NCBI GenBank assembly: GCA_038087015.1 | Contig: JASBNA010000063.1 | Span: forward strand, 1 to 64,000 | DNA: 64,000 nt | Source of the DNA: Cerrena zonata | Lineage: Eukaryota > Basidiomycota > Agaricomycetes > Polyporales > Cerrenaceae | Reading direction: 5' to 3' | Shown here: piece by piece, positions 57,589 through 64,000 of the stretch | Layout of the letters: each line of letters opens with the position of its first letter | How positions within the stretch are numbered: the stretch's first letter is position 1 | Translations under genes and position numbers: made by a program | The notes under the pieces: generated by a model | The model's input: the letters and a program-made list of their open reading frames with translations, nothing else | Database searches by the model: none | Told to the model about the DNA's origin: nothing

Positions 57589-58278
57589 ATGTCAGAACAT
57601 AACCCTAAGGTATCTGTGGATCAGTACGGACGGAAGACCTGGGACGTGGAAGCGTATGCCCGGGAAGCAAAGCAGGGGGGCAAACCCAAAGCTGCGGAGC
57701 CGTCCAACAACGAAGCGATGGCCATCAATCAAGATAAACCAACCTCATATCTACAACATCGATCCAATCTTTTGAACGAGTCTATCGGGGCCGTGAACAA
57801 ACACACCTTGATCAACCCACTCAATACAAAGTCTTACGGTAAGGATAAACGGTTTGGGTTTTTCTGTCCGGTCTGTGATTTGTCCTTCAGAGACAACTTA
57901 GCACTTATTGACCACGTCAACTCTCCGCAGCACATTGGCAGGTCCCAGCAGTTGGCCAAGTCGCTAAAGAAAGACGGAGAAGAGGAAGAGACCGAGTTGC
58001 TCGAAGGTGGTATACGACGTGCTTCAGTTGAAGAGGTGATTGCAACCATTGAAAAACTAGTAGCACAGCTGATCCGAGCAAAACAGGACCCTGGCTCTGT
58101 AGTATCAATCCAAGATCGAATTAACAAAAGAAAAGCATTTGAACAGAAACAGTTGGAAAAGAGAAGACTCAAAAGACAGAATTTGAAGAAACGAAAGAGA
58201 ACCCCGGTGGAGCCAGAACCTTCGAGTGACATCTCGAACCTCATGGGGTTCAGTGGGTTCTCAACCTCCAAGAAGTAA
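57589..58278 (+). CDS. SNU23: U4/U6.U5 tri-snRNP zinc-finger protein
   Basis: A 229-residue protein from the ATG at 57589 (MSEHNPKVSV, then DQYGRKTWDVEAYAREA). A U1-like C2H2 zinc finger uses C93, C96, H109 and H115 (FFCPVCDLSFRDN...DHVNSPQHI). A Lys/Arg-rich helix (~145-205) follows. The 'GRKTWD' N-terminal block and matrin-type finger are the Snu23 signature; Snu23 sits in the spliceosomal B complex near the 5' splice site. S. cerevisiae Snu23 is 194 residues. Frame is open further upstream into the TPP1 promoter, but the ATG at 57589 agrees with the family start. Confidence 0.88.
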   Translation: MSEHNPKVSVDQYGRKTWDVEAYAREAKQGGKPKAAEPSNNEAMAINQDKPTSYLQHRSNLLNESIGAVNKHTLINPLNTKSYGKDKRFGFFCPVCDLSFRDNLALIDHVNSPQHIGRSQQLAKSLKKDGEEEETELLEGGIRRASVEEVIATIEKLVAQLIRAKQDPGSVVSIQDRINKRKAFEQKQLEKRRLKRQNLKKRKRTPVEPEPSSDISNLMGFSGFSTSKK

Positions 58279-58623
58279 CCTCTGGCTAATGATTAGACGG
58301 TTGTAGGCGTATAATATAGTGTAATATACATTGGGCATATAAAGTAAAGACTATGGTGTACCGGTTTTGCGGTTTGAGCAGCTGCACTCAAAATCTTCCA
58401 CCAATAAAATTTATTCGAAATTTATATTACCAAATCCAACAGAAAAAAAATGTATGGACTTGTTTTTTTCAATACTCCGAAGACGATACTTAGTGTACTC
58501 TGAAAGAAGACTTTATTAACTTGATTGAAATAGAGTATCGTTGCTGTTGAGTAAGAAGAAATTGTGTGGATAATTTGAAACCGTGTTGGTCATTATTTCA
58601 GTAAACTAAGCTCCTCATATAAG
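58279..58623. other. Intergenic, promoter of following gene
   Basis: No gene, tRNA or clear repeat seen. Contains the SNU23 3' end and the promoter of the gene at 58624. Confidence 0.4.
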
Positions 58624-59373
58624 ATGAAATTTTCATTTAAATTACCGTTCAATAGTCTTTTCAAATATAGACCAGGTAAGTTTAACTATCAAATAGAACA
58701 AGATATTCGTTCTAAATTGGATTCTTTACCATCTGTGACCAAGATCTATAGTAATCCAGACGGTACTCCAAGAGTTCCAAGTGATGAAGAATTCAAAACT
58801 ATTGCTGAATTACAAAACTTATATTATAAACGTAATCATTCAGAATGGAATTTTATATTACCAGGCATTCCAAGAGATCAATTAAACTTATACAAAGATA
58901 ATACTCAAGACTTGAAAAACTTTCAATTTGTAACTAAAGATGCTGGTAAAATTATCGATAAAATTCCTTATAAAGATGAAGTAACTGGTGAATTAAAATG
59001 GAAAGTTATTCGTGAAACTGAAAAAGCTGAAGGTTGGGAATTTTCATATTTTTATATCGTATTACCAGTTTTCGTTTACGTTGCCTATTCTAAATATACT
59101 ACTCAAATGAAGAGAAGAGCTACTGATGGTCCTGACTGGGCTGAAAAAGAATTAAGATTAAGAGCAATGGAAGAATATTTCCATGGTGATACCGAAAAGG
59201 CCAAGGAATTCTTAAGTAATGAAGGTAAATCAAGTAGAGAAATTAGAGACAGAGACGATTTGGTTGTTGCAAGAATTTTGGCTGGTGACTACGATAAATT
59301 AGCTGAATTAAAGAAAAAATTACCAAAAGATTTACTTCCAAAAGAAGAACTTCATCCAAATTTGAAAATTTAA
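58624..59373 (+). CDS. Conserved-looking single-pass membrane protein, probably mitochondrial
   Basis: A 249-residue protein I do not recognise. The N-terminus MKFSFKLPFNSLFKYRPGK has four or more Lys/Arg and no acidic residue in the first ~19, compatible with a mitochondrial presequence. One membrane helix lies at ~141-157 (SYFYIVLPVFVYVAYSKY). The C-terminal ~90 residues are highly charged and helical (DWAEKELRLRAMEEYF, then RILAGDYDKLAELKKK), ending in Pro/Leu-rich sequence. Codon use is strongly biased (AAA, GAA, TTA), like well-expressed genes. An accessory subunit of a respiratory or mitochondrial membrane complex is possible but unproven. Confidence 0.75.
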   Translation: MKFSFKLPFNSLFKYRPGKFNYQIEQDIRSKLDSLPSVTKIYSNPDGTPRVPSDEEFKTIAELQNLYYKRNHSEWNFILPGIPRDQLNLYKDNTQDLKNFQFVTKDAGKIIDKIPYKDEVTGELKWKVIRETEKAEGWEFSYFYIVLPVFVYVAYSKYTTQMKRRATDGPDWAEKELRLRAMEEYFHGDTEKAKEFLSNEGKSSREIRDRDDLVVARILAGDYDKLAELKKKLPKDLLPKEELHPNLKI

Positions 59374-59704
59374 GTGATTAGACTTCACTCATTTATTTAT
59401 TTATTATTGGTTTCTTTATTTGGTTGATGTTTTGACTAAGTATCATTATTTGGTTTGATAACCCTGTACCATAGATGTAAACATTAACTAAATTTCAGAC
59501 TTCTTTTGATTGAAAATTAAAAAAAATAAAAAAAAAATTATAAAATTTAGATCACCTCCATCTTTTGGTCGCTAATTTATTCATTTTATGTTCTTATCTT
59601 CTTAATCCTTTCCCTTTCTTTTCCTATTTATACAATTACCAATGCATATTATATTCATCGTACGAAAAATTTGTAGCGTTTATTTACAATATTATATAGT
59701 TAGT
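59374..59704. other. Intergenic, convergent 3' ends
   Basis: AT-rich, with interrupted A runs near 59519-59538 and T-rich sequence near 59600, between the convergent membrane-protein and cyclophilin genes. No gene seen. Confidence 0.45.
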
Positions 59705-60241
59705 TTATACTTCACCGGATTCTTCAATAACAATGGCAGATCTGGTTTGACCAGAACCGGAGCCTTCGTTTTCAATCTTTTTAACGGTTTCAATACCTTC
59801 AATAACTTCACCGAAAACAACGTGTTTACCATCTAACCATGGACATGGAACGGTGGTGATGAAGAATTGAGATCCATTGGTGTTTGGACCAGCGTTAGCC
59901 ATAGACAATAAACCTGGCTTGTTATGTGGGATCTTGAAGTTTTCATCTGGGAAATTCTTACCGTAGATAGATTTACCACCGTAACCTTTACCGGTTTCAA
60001 AATCACCACCTTGTAACATGAATTGTGGGATTACTCTATGGAAGATGGAATTAGCATAACCAAAACCTTTTTCTCCAGTACATAAAGCTCTGAAATTTTC
60101 AGCAGTTTTTGGAACAATATCATCATACAATTCAAATTTGATTGGAGATTGTTTAACCCCGTTAATTGATGGGGTAAAGAAAACTTTGGTACCTAAGTTT
60201 CTGGCACTGGTAGAGAATAATCTGTTATTGGCTTTGAACAT
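59705..60241 (-). CDS. CPR3: Mitochondrial cyclophilin
   Basis: A 178-residue single-domain cyclophilin. From the first ATG (60241), [19 protein letters not shown] is an Arg/Ser-rich, acid-free presequence. The PPIase core shows [28 protein letters not shown] at [13 protein letters not shown] and the catalytic Arg. Length matches S. cerevisiae Cpr3 (182), which assists folding in the matrix. The frame is open 17 codons upstream but has no ATG and consists of hydrophobic residues from T-rich leader sequence. This is the second cyclophilin in the window besides CPR6. Confidence 0.9.
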   Translation of the reverse strand: MFKANNRLFSTSARNLGTKVFFTPSINGVKQSPIKFELYDDIVPKTAENFRALCTGEKGFGYANSIFHRVIPQFMLQGGDFETGKGYGGKSIYGKNFPDENFKIPHNKPGLLSMANAGPNTNGSQFFITTVPCPWLDGKHVVFGEVIEGIETVKKIENEGSGSGQTRSAIVIEESGEV

Positions 60242-60718
60242 ATTGACAATTGCTGTAATTATAATGAAAAGTAGAAGGAATTGCTTCAGCAAAAAAAAAA
60301 ACTCCAGTTTTAATAGACTTCGAAAAGCTTCTCATTACAAAAAAAAAAAAAAAAAAAAAACGATTTTGGCAACGTAAGATTGGTTCAAATACTACACTAC
60401 ACTAAACTTAACCAGATAGTTACAATTGAAGTAAATGTAATTCGAATACAAACGAAGAAATGATATCACCTCCGGTTATGATGTAAAATCCAAAAGTAAT
60501 AGTAATGAATCAGTTAAAAAGACAAACAAACAATAAAGTAGTAGAATTAAATGGTCAAGAGAAAAAGAAGCATACAGAAGACTATAATGGGAAACGATGA
60601 ATAGGCTTGAAATTGATATAAAGAGTACTTTTATTTTTTTGCATTTTTCAATAGTTATACTTTTTTTTTTTTTTTTCAAGAATTTGTAAATTTTCTTATT
60701 TGAACGAGAGAATTCATC
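60242..60718. other. Intergenic, CPR3 promoter and ENT3 3' end
   Basis: Holds a 22-base A run (60339-60360) and a 16-base T run (60661-60676). Both flanking genes are on the minus strand. No further feature seen. Confidence 0.45.
60339..60360. repeat. Poly(dA) tract, 22 bases
   Basis: A run about 100-120 bp upstream of the CPR3 ATG. Confidence 0.75.
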
Positions 60719-62080
60719 TTAGAAGCTTAATAAGTCGATATCGCCATTATTTGTTTGAGCAGTTCCATTACCGTTTGCATTATTGTTAGTGGCAGGTTTG
60801 GTAGTGTTGTTTGAGCTGAAATCACCGAAAAAGTCGTCGTCGGCAGTTTTGGAGACAGGAGCTGGTTTGGCAGCAGGAGTAGAGGCACCACTAGATTTGG
60901 AAGTAGTTTTAGTTTTAGCCGAGGAGAACAAGGATGAAAAGGCATCATTATTGTTTGATTTAGCTGGGCCACTAGAAGGAGTGCTATTGATGTTATAATT
61001 TGGAGTAGAAGATGAAGTGCTGAATAAGTTTTGTTGAGGAGCAGGAGAAACGAAGGAATTTTGTTGTTGAATTTGAGGTTGAGGTTGAGTTTGGTATAAG
61101 TTTGATAAGTTTGAAGAAAGGTTTGGTTTTTGAGGTTGAGAAGGAGCTGCTTGGAAATCATCGAAGTCATCATCGTCATCTTCAGCTGGTGCAGCAGCTT
61201 TGGTGGAGCTATTATTATTAGTCGATGAAGGAGCATCAAATGAAACCAAGTCACCTAATAAATCAGGTTGTTCTGTTTGAGCAGGAGCAGTGGTTGGTTT
61301 AGCCTTAGCCTTCAGTTTAGAAGAAGTACCATGGACTCTCGAAGTACTAGTTGTTGGCTTAGCAGCGGAGTTACTAGAAGAAGTAGAGCCACCAACGTCA
61401 TACTCTTCGAAATTATCATTCGAATTACCATTTTCATAAGCAGCAGCAGGATCATCGTATCTTTCACCATAAACACCACCGTCACCATAAACACGGTTAG
61501 TAAAGTCGCCATCATCATAATTAGGACCAGTGGTAATAGAAGAGGCACCACCGAAAGCAGCAGAAGAGACCCCACCGAATTTTTTTTGATTAGCTCTAGC
61601 CTTTTTACGTTCCGATCTAATGAGAGAATCGTCATTTAATAACGCAATTAAAGTTTTGGATCTATTTCTAACGTTGATACCTTGATCTCTACCCTTTGAA
61701 TCAATGTAATGGAAAGATTTCAACATTTGTATTAAAGAAATATTAGCTCTGACATCGTCAATAATTCTTTCTGATCCATTTTTAATCAAATAATCTAATA
61801 ATTGTAAAGATTTATATATTTGTCTCCATTCATTAGCAGCCTTTTCTGTGAAACGGCGGAAAATGAATCCAATGATTTCTTCTCTTTCCCTATAATTATA
61901 AGTACCTGAAGCAATTTGTGCCATAACCGTTGTTGGACATCCCCAAGGTTCATTATTAGTAGCCTCACGAACCTTGGCTTCCATCTCGGTTAAGTTCATA
62001 GCAACGTTTTGTGCTTTACGAACATATGCCTTGACTTCATATAAGTTCAAGTTCTTGGTGGCGTCTTTTAGTAAATCCAT
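60719..62080 (-). CDS. ENT3: Epsin-related clathrin adaptor, Ent3-like
   Basis: A 453-residue protein starting MDLLKDATKNLNLYEVKAYV. The ENTH domain (~10-150) carries the Ent3 signature EMEAKVREATNNEPWG, YNYREREEIIGFIFRRFTEKAANEWRQIY and LLDYLIKNGSERIIDDVR. The long Ser/Asn/Gln/Pro-rich tail has acidic-phenylalanine motifs (DDDFDDFQ, DDDFFGDF) suited to binding GGA/AP-1 ear domains. Ent3 works at the trans-Golgi and endosomes in clathrin traffic of cargo to vacuoles. The first ATG (62080) was chosen; a short upstream open stretch lacks an ATG. S. cerevisiae Ent3 is 408 residues. Confidence 0.93.
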   Translation of the reverse strand: MDLLKDATKNLNLYEVKAYVRKAQNVAMNLTEMEAKVREATNNEPWGCPTTVMAQIASGTYNYREREEIIGFIFRRFTEKAANEWRQIYKSLQLLDYLIKNGSERIIDDVRANISLIQMLKSFHYIDSKGRDQGINVRNRSKTLIALLNDDSLIRSERKKARANQKKFGGVSSAAFGGASSITTGPNYDDGDFTNRVYGDGGVYGERYDDPAAAYENGNSNDNFEEYDVGGSTSSSNSAAKPTTSTSRVHGTSSKLKAKAKPTTAPAQTEQPDLLGDLVSFDAPSSTNNNSSTKAAAPAEDDDDDFDDFQAAPSQPQKPNLSSNLSNLYQTQPQPQIQQQNSFVSPAPQQNLFSTSSSTPNYNINSTPSSGPAKSNNNDAFSSLFSSAKTKTTSKSSGASTPAAKPAPVSKTADDDFFGDFSSNNTTKPATNNNANGNGTAQTNNGDIDLLSF

Positions 62081-62926
62081 GCTATTAACTTTCAAAGGAA
62101 CTGGAGGAAGAATACGAGCTTTGTCAAGTTCAAAAAATGAAACAGATAAAAGAAAATCGGTATTTTATCACAAAACAAATTGGAATGCAAGAATCAGCAG
62201 CTGTGTCGGTTCAAGAACTACTTGTGCAATCGTCTTTCTCTGTGCTGAATGTTTCCGCCGGGTTTGGAAATCGGTGTATTGGATAATTTAAAAGTGCTTC
62301 TCTGTCGATCTGGTGAAGTTTATCTTTTTTTTTTGGTTTGAAAAAGCGAACAGAAAGAGAAATTTCCTTTGAAAATCCGAACTGAAAAATTCCTGCACAC
62401 TGGCCCTGGTTTGAGTTTAATTAAACCCTGTCTTTGGGCTGAATGGTGTAGTTGGTGGTGATATCTCTGGAGGGAAGAGAGGGTACAGGCTGCAACGAAG
62501 GGTGTGGGTAGATGGTGTGGTGGTGGACAGCTGGTGTTGTTTTCCTGGCATGTTTGCGGTTGTAGCCAAACTTCTAGGGTTGTGCTGAGCGATATTAAGT
62601 TTAGGGAGATGGTCTTTAACGGGTATCTTTTGATGAAGATGGGAAAGACGCTGGGGATGGGAAAGACGCGGGTTGGTAGTCAGGCCGGTGCTTTTGCTGC
62701 ATCTGTTGCTGTGCTGGAGCCGTAGCTGAAGCTTTTGCTCAAGTATGTCTACGTAGCGGCTACTATATCTAATTACTGCAAAAAAAAAACAAGGTAACCA
62801 AATCTATTTGAATTTGAATCCAAATCTAATTGATTTTGGGTCGAATGCATCTGATTTTGAATCCAGGTCTATTTGATTTTGAGTCCAAATGCATTTGATT
62901 ATGGGCCTGGTGGTAAGTGCCCTTGT
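62081..62926. other. Intergenic region with G-rich strand and 22-bp repeats
   Basis: An 846-bp gap upstream of ENT3. From ~62441 to 62720 the plus strand is G/T-rich and includes GATGGGAAAGACGC twice (62638 and 62656). From ~62803 to 62910 there are about five degenerate ~22-bp units. The small open frame at 62504-62725 is not convincing. No tRNA seen. Confidence 0.5.
62803..62910. repeat. Degenerate 22-bp tandem repeat, about five copies
   Basis: Units based on TCTATTTGATTTTGAATCCAA (with variants such as TCTAATTGATTTTGGGTCGAA and CATTTGATTATGGGCCTGG), each 21-24 bp. They end about 20 bp past the stop of the gene at 62927. Confidence 0.65.
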
Positions 62927-63709
62927 TTACAGTAATGAGGGATCTCTGTATAGTACTGGAATATGGTGTTCTATATGCACGTTCAATCTGACTCTAAGGT
63001 CGTTGTACAAGTCGTTAAAAGACTTCAGTAGCAAAGCTGCTTGAGCAATGCTCTGTCTTGACTCGTTTTCATCAACAAGTATACTCAAGGTTTTTCTGAA
63101 TCCATGGTAAAGAAGCCTTATTTGGAGTTTCTCGTCCGGAGTGAAATCCGATAACTTATCTAATGCTCTGAAATAATTGCAGTCGACGTTCTTACTCCAA
63201 TGCTTGAATTTTTCACTGGACTTATCGATCGAGGGCATCTGACTCACTTTAGCAGTCAAATCAAAATGAGAGTAGCCAAAGTCCTGTTTGATCAACATAT
63301 CCAGGACATAATTTTCTTTCAAATAAGTTTCTGAAGCCTCGATGTGTAGATCAGGATAATCTTCGCTGCTTGGAAATAATACCCGGGAGAATTCTAAAAC
63401 TATTTGTCTTAGAATATCGTACTCTTCTTCGGGATTATCAGGATTTCTGAATAATTGACGGGCCGGGGCATACTTTACTAGCACTGATAATATTTTCAGC
63501 ACATACACTGTGAAGTGTTGAAGATTTTTCAATTGTTTTTCCTCCAGTTTGGATAAAACGAATAACCTTGGTGCTTGGTTAAGAGCTGTTCTACAGCCTA
63601 TTTCAACGAAAAAAAGTGATACGTCTCTAATATGAAACTTTAGAAATACTTGAAGCGAGTTTGCAATGGACGCCTTGGCATCAGGGCCCGGCGGTATACG
63701 ATCTTTCAT
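62927..63709 (-). CDS. Unidentified helical protein
   Basis: A 260-residue protein I do not recognise. It is mostly helical with no signal peptide and no clear membrane helix; a moderately hydrophobic stretch (VYVLKILSVLV, ~68-78) is probably a buried helix. The N-terminus is MKDRIPPGPDAKASI. Regions such as NPDNPEEEYDILRQIV and EASETYLKENYVLDML could be conserved, but no catalytic motif is visible. An intact frame with yeast-like codon use supports a real gene. Its promoter contains a 17-base T run at 63750-63766. Degenerate repeats lie just past its stop. Confidence 0.65.
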   Translation of the reverse strand: MKDRIPPGPDAKASIANSLQVFLKFHIRDVSLFFVEIGCRTALNQAPRLFVLSKLEEKQLKNLQHFTVYVLKILSVLVKYAPARQLFRNPDNPEEEYDILRQIVLEFSRVLFPSSEDYPDLHIEASETYLKENYVLDMLIKQDFGYSHFDLTAKVSQMPSIDKSSEKFKHWSKNVDCNYFRALDKLSDFTPDEKLQIRLLYHGFRKTLSILVDENESRQSIAQAALLLKSFNDLYNDLRVRLNVHIEHHIPVLYRDPSLL

Positions 63710-64000
63710 AGTTCGGTGGACTTTCGAATAAAAGTGGTATAGCGATCGGTTTTTTTTTTTTTTTTTCGTTCTTTGGAACAGCTTTTGGTTGGATGCGCAA
63801 ATCTTTGCAGTCTATACAACTTTCTTATTTAATACCATTCTTTAGTTGAATACAGTTCTCTTATTAAAATATAATCTAAAAGGATAGCAAAGTATCCTAA
63901 GGGGTGGTAATGTTTATTAATATTATTATACAACTATTATACAAGAGTGAGGAAACTCACTTTTTATATTTGGCTTTAATGCTTGCAGTCAAGTTACGTA
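63710..64000. other. Right-edge flank, promoter of gene at 62927
   Basis: Contains a 17-base T run at 63750-63766 and AT-rich sequence. No gene is visible before the window ends. Confidence 0.4.

Noticed and set aside
62504..62725. 73-codon open frame in the G-rich region
   Set aside because: Gly/Val/Met-rich translation explained by G/T skew; no conserved features.
1..64000. tRNA genes, rRNA, transposons, CRISPR arrays and viral insertions
   Set aside because: I looked for B-box-like GGTTCGAATC on both strands, terminal repeats, integrase/reverse-transcriptase motifs and regularly spaced repeats and found none that I could support.

Overview
This is a nuclear segment of an AT-rich, gene-dense budding-yeast genome. 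Almost every gene is a single uninterrupted exon, intergenic gaps are short, poly(dA:dT) tracts are common and leucine is written mostly TTA/TTG. Nearly all proteins have recognisable Saccharomyces/Candida orthologues. CUG codons fall at positions where relatives carry Ser or Thr (TPP1 codon 249, SNF4 codon 97, POL5 codon 4), so the source is most likely a CUG-Ser clade yeast (Debaryomycetaceae type). I cannot name the species.

Layout. 0.2-9 kb: FAD monooxygenase, OsmC-like protein, OPT peptide transporter and a secreted Rds1-type ferritin-fold protein. 9-19 kb: CPR6, CKA1, LTV1, a MATE exporter, PIH1, a frameshifted BPL1 and APC11. 19-30 kb: COQ2, a frameshifted VPS3-like CORVET subunit, PRO1, a cytosolic GH2 beta-mannosidase, IAH1 and a zinc-cluster regulator. 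31-42 kb: ADO1, POL5, ATP15, MDL2, dipeptidyl peptidase III and SWC5. 42-54 kb: PBP2-like KH protein, a YGL114W-type OPT carrier, SNF4, a second zinc-cluster regulator, ZRT2 and an MCH-type MFS carrier. 54-64 kb: BUG1-like golgin partner, MRPS8, AIM36, TPP1, SNU23, an unidentified mitochondrial-type membrane protein, mitochondrial cyclophilin, ENT3 and an unidentified protein.

The genes are mainly housekeeping: mitochondrial function (ATP15, MDL2, COQ2, MRPS8, AIM36, CPR3), ribosome biogenesis (LTV1, POL5, PIH1), membrane traffic (VPS3, ENT3, BUG1), chromatin/DNA/RNA (SWC5, TPP1, SNU23, APC11) and nutrient transport (two OPT proteins, ZRT2, MCH). I saw no mobile element, CRISPR, rRNA, tRNA or viral insertion, and no clearly novel multi-gene system.

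The points most worth checking are: two conserved genes (BPL1 and the VPS3-like gene) that are each split by a single +1 frameshift; a perfect four-copy CGG-N5-CGG array upstream of the MATE exporter; a possible mitochondrial N-terminal extension on adenosine kinase; three TCACGTGA octamers; and two conserved-looking proteins I could not identify.
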